From Pigoraptor chileana (Eukaryota > Opisthokonta > Filasterea): 21,170 nt of DNA. Within the stretch, counting starts at the first letter, position 1; each line of letters opens with the position of its first letter. Of this stretch, positions 1 to 10,703 are shown piece after piece. The translations under genes were made by a program, and so were the position numbers. The stretch covers positions 1 to 21,170 of the forward strand of contig CALSCR010004002.1 in assembly GCA_943704495.1 (NCBI GenBank), given 5' to 3'. Under the pieces are notes generated by a model. The model did no database searches and was not told where the DNA came from. It worked only from the letters and a program-made list of their open reading frames with translations.

Positions 1-6
1 AAAGAC

Positions 7-134
7 ATTCAAGTCCGGCACTATGCCATGCCCATGTGGATTCCACCACTATGGACACACAAACAGACATAGAATTCAACTCCGTGTCTTAGGCGCTGTG
101 CCCGGACTCCACACTACGGACACACAAAGAGAGG
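7..134 (+). repeat. Tandem pair of a dispersed repeat of about 60 bp (copies A and B)
   Basis: Two adjacent related units start at 7 (ATTCAAGTCC...) and at 74 (ATTCAACTCC...), about 67 bases apart. Each begins with ATTCAANTC, carries a GGACTCCAC-like core and ends in GGACACACAAA. The second copy matches a unit at 17029-17089 at both ends, from ATTCAA to AAAGAGAGG, over the same 61-base span. By eye roughly three quarters of positions agree. The pair lies in the presumed third intron of the ERMP1-like gene, antisense to it. The array may extend past the left edge, since the window opens with AAAGACA just before the first unit. Confidence 0.55.
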
Positions 135-149
135 ACAGGGAATGCGCAC

Positions 150-1213
150 CAGAGACGCGGAGGAGAATGTTGGACACATTGCGATAAATGCTTGTGAATC
201 CGCCCAGGAATTCAATCGCAAACGACCCCGAGGGCTTCTGGACCTCGATGTCCACGCGGATGCCGGGGGTTGCGGCCGCCTGTCATGTGATGGCGCGTGC
301 ATATCATTGGATCAACGCACAGCAATAGTAGACAAGCGGCACACGTGAAGCACACAAAATGAACTCTCCATAACTATATGACGCAGATGCGACGTGAGGG
401 AGGCAATTGTGCGGCATCATAATTGCTGCTCGACATCCACCGATGGCGTGGACGGATTGTAAAGATCCACATACACAACACATACACACACACACACACA
501 CACACACCCACTATGCGCACATCAGCCGGCTGCAGTTGTCCTCAGTAGCAAAAGAAGCACAGTATACACACAGACAGGCGCGTGGAGACACCATGACACC
601 CACAGATTAAAGGACAACCTGGGCACACACACACCTTTATCCTCGTCAGTTCGTCGAGGATATAACGAACGGCAAGGACCTCGTTTTCGTAACTGCCGAC
701 AGTCCGCACCCCGAATGCTGTGATCTTGTCCAAATGCACGCGGGACCGTTCCTCACTGAATACATCCGTAGGAGTTGCCGCCGCAGTCTGAGTACACAGA
801 TGAAGATCATTAGTTTTTTTGACACGCACGGACATAAACAATCACTATAAGACGTGAAAGTAAGCGCCGCTTGGCGAGTCGTCACATCAACATGACCCAA
901 TTCACGCCCGCAGTCCCCATTCCACCCCCCCACCCACACCACACACACCACACGCACACACATATATGTACATATATATATGTACCTTGGGCTCGGGGAG
1001 TCTCCGATAAAAGTGCACCGATGCGCCGAAAACCGCCAGTACGAATACAAGTGCGACAATGGGACTGAGCGCCGGAGTGGCATCCCGTTCAGAATCACCC
1101 GCCCTCCGAATACCCTTCTTTCCGCGGAGGTTGTCATTGTAACCGTCGTTGTCGATGGAAAGGGTTGCGTCGTCCGCGCGGCGCCTGCGGACCTCACCTG
1201 CAGATGAGTGCAT
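150..1213 (-). CDS. ERMP1: ERMP1-like ER metallopeptidase (M28 family), N-terminal part, 3 exons
   Basis: Exons on the minus strand are 1213-986, 787-635 and 279-150, all but the last end in phase 0. The product so far is about 170 residues. Residues 1-48 are a basic, hydrophilic N-terminus and about 49-69 is one membrane segment, as in type II ER proteins. Residues 86-125 contain FSEERSRVHLDKITAFG and RTVGSYENEVLAVRYIL, the signature N-terminal region of ERMP1/FXNA peptidases. Exon 3 continues with VQKPSGSFAIEFLGGFTS, also typical. In this family the peptidase faces the ER lumen and is followed by several membrane spans; the zinc ligands lie further on, outside the window. The donors are GTACAT, GTGTGT and, provisionally, GTGCGC at 149. 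The ATG at 1213 is the first in frame. The family call is firm, but the end of exon 3 is uncertain. Confidence 0.85.
485..508 (+). repeat. (CA)n microsatellite
   Basis: An uninterrupted CA run lies inside intron 2 of the ERMP1-like gene. It reads as TG on the sense strand of that gene. Confidence 0.95.
968..985. repeat. Perfect 18-bp palindrome at a 5' splice site
   Basis: GTACATATATATATGTAC is identical to its reverse complement. On the minus strand its first two bases are the GT donor of intron 1 of the ERMP1-like gene, which directly follows the AAG codon ending exon 1. In RNA it could form a hairpin with the splice site at the stem base. Confidence 0.8.
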
Positions 1214-1826
1214 CTTTGCAATCCACCGCCGGCCGTCGTGGCGGATTGATCAACAGGCACAGTGCAAGGAAACAGGGAGATTCTTTTCTATTTGCCACTT
1301 GTAAGGCCTCTCCTGCATATCCGTCTCACATAAGCGCTGCTGCATGTGCGTGCGTGCGTCCTTGTGCACTCACCCCGTGTACTCACACTCGCCGTCCGGA
1401 CGGAATGCAGTGACGGTGAATCTAATTCCAGTCCCGACATTCTCGAACTGCTTACATGGCCCACAGCTGATCGGTTAGGGTTGCACACTAAAATTTAGGC
1501 ACGTAGGGTTGGCGCACATCCGCTGTCGTCGCTATTATCGGTTGTTGAATGGGATTAGGTGAGACTCTTGAAGATTACACTAATATGAACGAGATTATAA
1601 GGAGAAAGATTCTTATGTGCATTGTGAAACGACCTTCACTGTTCTCCGGGGAGTATTGTTGTGCATCCTTCTCGACTCGTCTGGAATTCTCTCTTGTGCA
1701 TATGCATAATGCGCGCCGCAATCTGATGGCCATCAACGAGCGAGAAAGACGAACAAAACAAGTGCGCACATTGCATCGGACGTCAATGAATGCTGTCCCA
1801 TTGTCTCTGTGAGTGAATGCATCGAC
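1214..1826. other. Divergent intergenic region, no gene seen
   Basis: This spacer separates the ERMP1-like start (minus) from the tentative gene on the plus strand. It should hold both promoters. I see no convincing TATA box, RNA gene or coding exon. Open frames here (for example 1549-1812) have no recognisable protein character. Confidence 0.5.
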
Positions 1827-2597
1827 ATGTCTGTGCCGACGGAACACAGCCCGCTCATTCGGGCTGATGACGACACTCGCATCGCCATCCAGTCGGTACC
1901 ATGCGCAGAGGAAAAGGACAACATAGGTGCGGAGAACAGCCCACAACAGCGAGAATTGATCGTCTTACTTCACATGCATGTCCTTGTGTGCTTTGGTGAA
2001 ATGCATGCAACGTGGCGATTCACAGCATTGTTTCCTCGCTCTGATGCATATGATGTATTTGATGGGCTTGTTTCGAATTGCTGTTGGATCACCCGTGAAT
2101 TGTCGGCACTACTTCTCAGTAGTCGCACGCACTTACTTACGGGAACGAGCCTTCTTCCACTCTCCTGCAAAATGGAATGTTGTGCCTCGGCAGATGCACC
2201 GCGTCACAGCACACTGTATCGAATATTCTGCTGCCCAGGATCACGCAAGTCGCTCCTCATCGACTATCTCTGCGTCGACCCAACAGTCGAGGCCGAGAAT
2301 GTGAGGTCGTCAACGCCGCTGCAACAGACTGCAACGGGTGATGTGCACGTGACATTCTCCCTCCCCCCCAACCATCCCAACCATCCCAACCGCGCAATGG
2401 ATGCAAAGCCAATACGCATCACTCCTCTCTCTCGATGGGTGATTGTCACGTCGGGGCACTGTGGGCCGCTGCTGTTGCTGCTTCCCCTCACGCTGCTGCT
2501 GGAGGCCATCGGAATGGCCGTCTGCGCGGCATTCTTTCTGCTTTTCGTATTCCTCGATATGTTCTCATACTGCGGCACCAACTTCAGTGCCAAATGA
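1827..2597 (+). CDS. Tentative small two-membrane-segment protein, 2 exons
   Basis: I do not recognise this gene. A continuous frame runs from 1827 to the stop at 2595-2597. The best model splices 1827-1926 to 2239-2597 (donor AG|GTGCGG, acceptor CTGCCCAG|GA, phase kept), giving 152 residues. Unspliced, the same frame also stays open. Residues 6-11 read EHSPLI, a match to the acidic dileucine sorting pattern [DE]xxxL[LI], placed as expected in a cytosolic N-terminus. About 100-121 and 124-142 are two strongly hydrophobic segments (PLLLLLPLTLLLEAIG, then CAAFFLLFVFLDMF), after which the protein ends. A CCATCCCAA tandem at about 2370-2390 encodes an NHP repeat. The intron is inferred only from splice signals. 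The downstream transcript may extend to the AATAAA at about 3294. Existence of a gene is plausible but not shown. Confidence 0.35.
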   Translation: MSVPTEHSPLIRADDDTRIAIQSVPCAEEKDNIGAENSPQQRELIVLLHMHVLVCFGEMHATWRFTALFPRSDAYDVFDGLVSNCCWITRELSALLLSSRTHLLTGTSLLPLSCKMECCASADAPRHSTLYRIFCCPGSRKSLLIDYLCVDPTVEAENVRSSTPLQQTATGDVHVTFSLPPNHPNHPNRAMDAKPIRITPLSRWVIVTSGHCGPLLLLLPLTLLLEAIGMAVCAAFFLLFVFLDMFSYCGTNFSAK

Positions 2598-3870
2598 GAC
2601 ATCGGCACTTTGCGTGGGCCATTACGAAAGATGGACCCCTCCAAAAAAACGGTATGTAGCCTGAGATGCTTCGTGCGCAGTGCTGGAAAGTTGCATGTAG
2701 TATTTCCGCTCCGAACGAACGTCGCGCACCCGAAGCGTGTATCAGCCGTTCATTTTCCATATGTGCAAATTGCCATAGTGGGTGGTGGGCGGTGCTGGAA
2801 AGTATTGGAGTTTGCAATTACTGTCTCTGAAATGTTCTTTGGAGCATCCGTAACCAACGACATCCTCGTGAATCTCAGTGCTGATTCTTGTGCTTCAATC
2901 CATACTTCTGTTCGTCACAGAACCGTTGGTGCGTATCTGCCACTGACATTCGCGATACGCACACACGATGGGAAAGCGATCGTGATCCTCCCAGCGATAC
3001 ACCAAGGACCACACAAAACGCATCGGACGGAAGTGGTGCCATTAGCCAGACACCTCGCACATGTGGGTTGTCTGTGGATTGCTCCTGCTGTTTACACACA
3101 TCGCGCATATGTTTGTGTTGCATTCGCGTGTGTGTATTTAACGAACAAGTAATTGCTGTTGTTTATTCGTTGCAGATTCCCAACAGCCAACGCCGCAGCA
3201 ATTGTGACAACGAAGTTGAAGAAATATGGCAGTGTACAGTGTGCAAGCGAAGTTGGATGTGACCTCTATCATCACGGCCATCCACATGGTGTTCAATAAA
3301 TTGAAGATCATCTCTGCTGTCACACATTTTTGTACTTTTTGTTAGATTAGTTTGGATGGCCATCTAAAGCAACACTGTGCCAGGGAACCGCTTCAAATTG
3401 AAAAAATTGCAGCAGCTTAATCGGCGACAAGACACGATCTGTGTGGTGGAAAGCAAAACAGGGTTCCATCCAGTTGAGGCAAAACGAAGGAGTAACAGGG
3501 AGCAAGCAGAGGTCTGTCTGGGAGTAACAGATGCGCTGTGATGTAATCCCAATTGCACAATGTACTATTTTGTGACATTTCATTTTGTAGATAAGGTCGC
3601 CTTCTAAGAATACAGAGAGATAATGAGCGAAGTTTCTCTACTTACTCCGTCGAATATACCCGATTTATTGCCCAACTTCAGTGTGCTCATTGGGGTGAAG
3701 ATGTGGCTGTCCGCATGACTGGCTGTTGTGATGTGACGCACACACCAAACATCACATTATCCTCCGACACCCATCCGTTAAAACAGCCCCCTCCTTTCTC
3801 TTTCAACTACATCCGTCTACGTCCTCATTGCTTGATCTTCTTCCCATTTCTGTTATTTCGAGATTCCGCC
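2598..3870 (+). other. Inter-gene stretch with possible spliced 3' exons
   Basis: No complete gene is recognised. Strong splice signals occur: donor ACG|GTATGT at 2651-2652, acceptor CGTCACAG| at about 2921, donor ACAT|GTGGGT at about 3063, and acceptor TCGTTGCAG| at about 3176. The piece between about 2922 and 3062 is open in two frames with protein-like composition. AATAAA at about 3294 could be a polyadenylation signal. This may be the 3' part of the preceding transcript or a small separate gene. From 3310 to 3870 I see only the presumed promoter and leader of the methyltransferase gene. Confidence 0.3.
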
Positions 3871-4670
3871 ATGGCACTGCTCCCACCCCTCGAAGACCTT
3901 CCTCTGTGGGACACATGGCTCTCACAATGGGTCTTCCCCACCATCACCGTGAGTGTGCATCTCTCTCAGTCTCACCCATCTCTTGTTCGTGTTATTTTCG
4001 TGATGTTTGCAGCCAATTGATCTCGATGCAGAATTCCATAGTGCGCTCCTCATTGCTGACACACAGCACCGCCTGCACACATTTACACCCTATCAGGTAT
4101 CCGTTGAACTAGGCCTCTTCAACCTGCTCGACACAACTCCCGGTCTTCAAACTGCAGAGATTGCCCAGAAGCTCTCTCTGGGTGTGCGTGGGTGAGTTTA
4201 GTTGATGCGGACCAACGTGAGCTCCACATACTGCCACCATAACATCCACTCGCACCTCACCACCACGCGAGCCTAACAATTGTCGCTACTGTTAGTGCCG
4301 CTGTGTTGTGTTCATTTCTTTGGCCGATCCCTGTTTTTTATTAACGCTTTGAATCGACAAACATGTGGTTGGCAGCACGCAAGCACTCCTTGATGTGGCG
4401 ACCGGCAGCAAGTACCTCACCCGGACGGGCGGCCGCTATTACCTCTCGCCTTCCACGCGCACATTCCTCGTCCAGTCCAAACACTTTTACTGGGGTGACA
4501 TGCTCCTCGGAGACAAGTTCTCGCAGGTATGTTGTCGGTGCCTCTGCATATGTAGGCGAGGCGTCGGGAAAAAGTTGTCCTTAACACTGCCGCCGTGTTT
4601 GTGCTTTTGGTGTTCTATGGACGTTCTAAATGGTTACTTATAGCATGACCGCAACACGTGACGACCGACC

Positions 4671-4705
<35 letters not shown>

Positions 4706-6117
4706 CAGCCCCACGATGCACTGAAGAAGGCCATTGAGGCGGACAAGCCAGTCATTGGCGCCGCCGAAGCGTGGGAACTTGGCGAGCTCTCGGCTGAGAA
4801 GGCGGAGGAATTGACAGCGGGCTTCCAGAGCCACTCTGCGGCGGCGGCGGCTGGGATGACGGCCGCCTTTGACTTTGCTGCGGAGGGCATCACGAAGCTG
4901 CTCGATGTCGGCGGCGGGTCCGGTTGCTTCAGGTGCGTGTTTGAAAGTGTGGGGCCTGTGTATGTAGCTGTGGGTGATGTGTTTATATATGTGTGTGTAT
5001 GTATGTGTGTGTGTGTGTGTGTGTTTTTGTGATTTATAAATGTGTTTAAGTGGGTATGGGATTTATATACTTGTATAAATGTTGGGTATGTGCTGTGGGT
5101 GTGCTGTGGGTGTGCTGTGTTTGTATCAATGTGCACGTATCTGTCAATGTCGGTATTGTGCAGACTCTAGTCAATGTGGGATCTGCTACTAACCCGACAG
5201 ATGCCGCCCACCTGTGCCTCTGGAGTCCCGCAGATGAGCAAAAAGAAGACAATCATCTCATCCTCCACATTTTGTTCCGTATCGTCCCACAGCATTGCCA
5301 TTGCAAAGAAATTTCCCTCGATCAGCGTGACCATCATGGAGCTCCCTGTTGTGTGTCCCATCGCGGAGAGATATGTGCGCAACGGTGAGCCTATTTACAT
5401 GTGCATTCGTGAGTGTGTGTATGTATGTATGTGCGTGCGTGTGTGTCTAGGTGTGTGTGTGTGTATGCGTGTGCATCATGTCGGTGGTGGATTAGAGGGA
5501 AGAGAGAAGGTGGTGGTTGTGTACAACATGACAGGAGCGATAGTTATTTGACATGCGGCCTCCACACCACTGTGAGCCCACCCAAATTGAATGTTACGGG
5601 TCTACTGCGAATCTTCGCGACAGAGGACACCGATGGTGCTTACAGACAGCCTGCTTGTGTTGAACTCAATCACTGACATATTATCCCTCCCTACCATCAC
5701 GAATCCATCCATGCGACTGTCTTGCGGCCGTCAGAGGGCATGTCCACTCAGGTGACGACCCGCGCCGTCAACATGTTCACCGAGCCGTGGCCGCAGCAGG
5801 CCGACGGGTTTGACGCCGTCTTCTTCTCGAATGTTTTCCATGATTGGACGGACGCACAGAACCTCCATCTCGCAAAGTCGGCGCTCGGTACCCTTCGTCC
5901 CGGCGGCCGCATTGTCCTCCACGAAATTCTGATTGCCGATGACCGCAGTGGACCCCTCACGGCGTCTCTCTTTTCGATGCACATGCTCGTCTACACGCGC
6001 GGCAAGCAGTACACATTCCTCGAACTGAGCGACCTGCTAACCACCGCCGGATTCACCGACGTGCGTGTGCTGCCAACGTACGGCTACTACTCTGTTGTCA
6101 TTGCCAACCGGCCTTAA
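3871..6117 (+). CDS. SAM-dependent O-methyltransferase, ASMT / plant-OMT type (Methyltransf_2), 6 exons
   Basis: Exons are 3871-3948, 4013-4191, 4376-4526, 4709-4932, 5293-5384 and 5735-6117. All phases agree, giving 368 residues, normal for the family. The ATG sits in a good Kozak context (CCGCCATGG). Residues about 27-136 form the winged-helix dimerisation domain of this family (YQVSVELGLFNLLD, then GRYYLSPSTRTFL). The Rossmann domain follows: DVGGGSG at 202-208 is the SAM-binding glycine loop, Glu227 in TIMELP fits the ribose-binding acidic residue, and FFSNVFHDWTDAQ carries His277, the expected catalytic base. LRPGGRIVLHE is the usual post-catalytic strand. Relatives methylate hydroxyls of small molecules such as N-acetylserotonin, phenolics or polyketides; the substrate cannot be read from sequence. 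Introns 3, 4 and 5 carry CA or TG runs. There is no sign of damage. Confidence 0.93.
4672..4704 (+). repeat. (CA)n microsatellite next to a 3' splice site
   Basis: A pure CA run ends four bases before the exon 4 acceptor AG of the methyltransferase gene, replacing the usual polypyrimidine tract with a purine-pyrimidine alternation. Confidence 0.95.
4983..5035 (+). repeat. TG-rich intronic tract
   Basis: A TATATGTGTGTG-type tract near the 5' part of intron 4 of the methyltransferase gene. A similar tract lies at about 5410-5470 near the start of intron 5. Confidence 0.85.
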
Positions 6118-7346
6118 GTAGAATGGAGCGTCGTTCTTCCCCCTCTGTCTGCCAGTGGCTGGCTGTATTGTTGTTAAGGCAGTGGCGGTTTGGTTGTCTG
6201 TTTATCCGCAGTACCCTCCAGTCTAAGGACACCTCACATAATATCACGTGAGAGACTTCTCAGTTACCTTACTTGACAGATGAGTCACCTCTCGGCTGTA
6301 TTATAATGACTTTGTGTGAATAGTTTTACGCTTGTGGGTGAATACAATCGGCCGCGGCGTATGTGCCAACATGGACAACGCATTTTTTAAAAAGAGAATT
6401 CGATCAATGCATGCACCGACGGTTCTGACGGCACCTGCGGCCACTTCGCGAGTGACCAATAATGACGACAGGGAAGACCAACTTAGGGTGATTATCTGCA
6501 CGCACGGGGCATCTATACATAGTGCAGCAGAAATATACTGATTACATTGTCAATGTCAGTGCAACAAACGGAGCGTACGTAACTGGACTTCCAATCAGGA
6601 AAGTGCAAATACTTTATGTTCGTAAAGGGACGGGCGACAACGACAACCAAACGCAACTCGAGGGCATGCAAGAAGGAAAATTAATGACATATTAAGACGA
6701 CAGAGGAAGACAAGACGGAAAAACAGAGGCAAAGACGAGTGCAGCGGTTAAAATCAACGAGTGGAAGAACGACGGACAGCAACGCAAAACAACAAAAGGG
6801 ATTCGACCAAAGGAAAGACAGAAACACAGATTCAATGCAGCGCACGCATTCCATAAGAGCAGTACTGAGCATCAAAACCCATTCAACACTCACAGCCGGC
6901 GCCGTCCGCACAAGCTCCCACACCAACCAAAAGAAATAAGCAGTATTCATGGCAGTATCATAATATGAATACAAGGGGCCGATGGGAGAGTCGCACGCAC
7001 AGCGCACAGGAGTTCCATGTGCGACGGAGCCAAGATATGAGCACAATCCGCCGACATCACTCGCATACAATGCAAGTGTTGCGGCGTGATTGCGTGATGA
7101 CAAAACAGCGGGGATAGACAAGGGAGAGCATTGCGCAATCGACAAGCGAAGAGTGAAAACAAAGCAAGCAAGTGAATCATGACGACGCAATGAGAAAAGC
7201 AGTGCAACATGGTCACCGAGTATTCCCAAGAGAATAAATGGTTTCTTCTTCCAGGGGGTCCTCACTGGCAAAGACCATTTTCAGTGACGGAGAAGTGCCA
7301 AGCGAGCGGCGGGCATGATGGCGACAGATGAAAACGGCTTTCGAGT
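6118..7346. other. Convergent intergenic region, no gene seen
   Basis: This lies between the 3' ends of the methyltransferase (plus) and EF-hand (minus) genes. About 6640-6870 is markedly rich in A and G on the plus strand. A 196-codon open frame on the minus strand (6681-7271) is a low-information hydrophobic reading of this skewed sequence, with no family features. I see no RNA gene or mobile element. Confidence 0.5.
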
Positions 7347-9926
7347 TCACACGTTGCCCACAAGGCGCTCGTGGATTTCCACAAAAAAGGGAATGAACGC
7401 GAGAAATTCAACAAAATCGACGACGCCGTTGTTGTCCTTGTCCATTTGCGTGAGTATGGCCTGCACCTCGCTCAGAGAGGCCACCTGTGTGTGTTTGTTT
7501 GTTGTGGAAAAGGAAGAAATATGTGTGTGAGTGTACGGGTGTGCGGGTGTGGGGGTGGTGGTGAGAAGAGAGAGAGGGGAAGCCAAGGGAAGCACAATGG
7601 GTTACCCTTGAAGGAAGCGTGTGACCACAGCGCATAATCAACACAAAGACAACAATAATCAACAAGGACAGCAACAAGCACCATTCAAGACACAAAGCCC
7701 CGTCTCAGACAAACCACATAAATCAGAGATGCGATGGCTATGCTTCCATGAATGGCAAGCAGATGCACACACCTGACCCGACGAGGCAAGAAGCACTTGG
7801 AGCTCGTCGACAGAGAGAAAGCCGCTGCCGTCTGCATCGCAGAGAAGGAACAGCTGGCGATAGTGCTTAATTTCGCGCTCCAGCCGCGCAAAGTCAAATT
7901 CGCCGTTCAGCGGACCGCCTTCTTTGGAACTGCAGAGCACAAAAAGCGATTTCCATGGTTGCAAAAATGCTCAGAAAAATACTCTCACTCAATTGCATTT
8001 TTGCATAACCCCCTCTCATGCACACACGACACACACAACACACCTATACTCACATATAATGCACATACGTAAGTGAACAGCAAAACCGAAATCTTCATCC
8101 ACTCAAAAAAAGGCACCCAAACTAAGACACACATACCTTTTCCCTTCCATCTCGTTGATTCGCTCACAAAGAGCCATCGAGACAACAAACTCGTCCTCGT
8201 CAATCGCATTGTTGCCGTCGAGATCAAGCACCTGCAAGAACAGTCAAATCCGCAAGTTAGCAGCTAATTGCAGCACCGCAGACAGATACACAACACACCG
8301 ACAGCCGACACCACCAGACACCCCCCCACACACCTTCATGATATAAGCAACCTTGGTGCGCGTTGCCTTGGACAAGTACTCAATCTGCCCGCCCTCTTCA
8401 ACCGTCACGTGCTCCAGTCCCTGTTTCAGCTCCTCCATCGTCAGCACGCCTTTCCCGCCAGTGTCAAGCGCGCGGAAGAGAAGCGTGAAGCGATACGATT
8501 GCTGTTCGCTGATGATGTTGTTGGTCCGTGCGTGCTCAATGCACCCGCGCATACGTTGACGCATGTGCGCAGATGACTCAAGCTCAGAGTTCTCTGCCGC
8601 AGCCTTTGCTTCCATCTCAGCGGCAAGTTCGTCGCTCTCTTTCTTCTTTTGGCGCTTATCAGCCTCCATCAGCTTCATCTTCTTGATGCGCGCTTCTGTC
8701 ACCACATTGGGAGCCTTCCTGCCCGCCTTGGCCTTCTTTGGAAGCGGAATTTCACCGATCGGATACTCGAATATGCTATTTCGGAAACTTCGCGGCTGGA
8801 ATTCGAAAATGCTCGCCCGCGCGTTGCTCATCCGGTGAAATACACTCACACGACGCGGTGGCGCAGCACCGGCTGCATCCGCATCGTAGTCATGGTGGTC
8901 GTGCGGGTGCGTGTGTGGGTGCTGGTGCGTATATGGATGCGCGGGATCGTAACCTCCACGATCGTCAATCGAAGCGCGCCCCGCGGCAAATCCAGCGGCA
9001 TACACAATACTGCGCCGAGTGCGAGCGATCATGGCCGAGCCCGCGACAGGCGGTGACGGAAGTGCAGCCTGTGTGTGTGTATATATATGGAGTGGGGAGA
9101 AAGCATTGTGTATCGTTGTTGTGTCCGTTGTAGGTGTGGATGTTTGTGCAGCAAAGTGAGTCATCAGATGCTGAGGCGAAATCACGCTACGGCGCACGCA
9201 CAAACAAATTCCAGCACAATTCACCAAGCACACGACTTAACACACACACACGCACGCACGCGGAACGGCAGCACTCACCCCGTCGACCTTGACAAACGAC
9301 GGTTTTGTAAATCCACGACGCTTCAGATCCTCCAGCTTTCTATTTCGCACATCCGCGACCGTTTCAAGTGTCAGAGTGACGATTGATGTGCGTCGCGCCC
9401 TCCGACTGTCATCGTCAGCATCGCAGCCGGGCGCACTTGCATCAAACGTCACTGCACGTCGCGGTGCGGCGGCTGCATCGGCGCCGAGGGGAGAGCTGCC
9501 AACGCCGCTGTCGCCCTCTCCTTCCTCGTCCTCCTCCTCAATCACGTGCGCCATTGCCTCAACTGACAATGCCTTCTGAGTGTTGCTTGCCCGGCGGACG
9601 TCGGCGGGTGCGTGTGAAGACTGCCTTCGGGGCGGTATTGTGTGTGCCAAGGCGGCGTCCGTGTGCTCCGCAGGCGCAGCAGACGCAGCAGCCACACGCG
9701 GTGGATGTGTTGCAAGCACAGGGAGCCTGCGCCCCGTTGTCTCGCGGCCGACAAACGGGCCTCTTCGGTGAGCATTGAAACCCTCGCGGGAGGGCTTTGC
9801 GATGCTGCTGCCGGCGGAAATAAGCTCAGGCAACACAATTGACAGCCTCGGCGCGGGCTTGTCGTGCGCTTCTTGCTTGTGCGGAGTGCCTGGTCCATGC
9901 ACCCCGGGCCATTCGACGTGCTGCAT
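7347..9926 (-). CDS. Four-EF-hand calcium-binding protein with long unrecognised N-terminal half, 5 exons
   Basis: Minus-strand exons are 9926-9279, 9068-8334, 8231-8137, 7929-7773 and 7484-7347, with consistent phases, giving 590 residues. The first in-frame ATG at 9926 is used; an upstream exon cannot be excluded. Residues 1-370 match nothing I know: they are low-complexity, with an acidic patch (VIEEEDEEGEGDSG), a His/Asp-rich run (HPYTHQHPHTHPHDHHDYD) and then a basic, probably helical segment (ARIKKMKLMEADKRQKKK). Four EF-hand loops follow at about 418, 464, 524 and 560. Loop 1 (DTGGKGVLTMEE) lacks ligands at positions 3 and 5. Loop 2 (DLDGNNAIDEDE) has Asn where Gly is usual. Loops 3 (DADGSGFLSVDE) and 4 (DKDNNGVVDFVE) look fully calcium-competent and are 36 residues apart, as in calmodulin-like pairs. 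It is likely a calcium sensor; partner and location are unknown. Confidence 0.88.
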
Positions 9927-10703
9927 CGCGTGTAAATCAAGCAAGTGTTAAGAGTGGATTCGTGTGCCATCTCGGTGGTCAGAATATGTGCATCTCACAG
10001 ACTATAATGCACGTAACAGTACGGTGGTGCGCTTTCTGGTTTTGCGCTGACTTACAGAGTGTTGTTGAGCACGCGATCCGACGAGATTAAACGAGAGCTG
10101 CAAAGAACGAAAACGCAAACAGGAGTCAAACACGGTCGCACATAAAGAATTGAAAGATTCACTCTGCCCAACTGAGGCACTTTCGGCATGGGTTTGAAAA
10201 AAGCCACTCATTATGCCGTCATTATCAGAACATCCATGCATAAAGGACCATCAGTCAGAGTTTAAAAAGGGCTACACCGACGGAGACTCTATTGACCCCC
10301 GTTCTTCTTCAAGCAAACATATGCAACACATACCACACATGCATTGTAAAAGATGAAAATGATCTCATCTGGCCCTGGTACATACCCCATCGCCACCTAA
10401 GCGTGGCAGCGCCGGAATTCCACCACGGACATGTGATGTGTGCGCGTGGTGTTGTGTATGTGGGTGATGCGCCATCGCAAACGCCCCATGCGCCCCCGGC
10501 ACGTGGCCGGTTAGCGACGTGGTGACGACCATGGGTATGCGATTGACCCGTTTGCGAATCTCACCCGCACGCCATCACTGACGATCGGGGGGCTATCAAA
10601 TGTATGATCAAACGAGTCTGGACACCACAGGTTATTAGCAAAAGCGAGAGTGAGATTCAGTACTGAAAACGCCGGCGCAAGTCCATATCGGAGGAGATGC
10701 AGG

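Noticed and set aside
7-134. tRNA gene or full tRNA-derived SINE
   Set aside because: ATTCAANTC weakly resembles a B box, but there is no A box, no cloverleaf and no A-rich tail.
646-1260. 204-codon open frame on the minus strand
   Set aside because: It is the wrong frame over the ERMP1-like exons 1 and 2; the ERMP1 signatures lie in other frames.
1465-1515. Telomere-like GGTTAGGG and GTAGGGTTGG
   Set aside because: Only isolated single units, with no tandem array, so not telomeric.
2369-2390. CCATCCCAA tandem as a satellite
   Set aside because: Only about two and a half units; it is a local slippage within a candidate coding exon.
6681-7271. 196-codon open frame on the minus strand
   Set aside because: It is a hydrophobic, Cys-rich reading of a purine-skewed 3' region with no motif, splice logic or family match.
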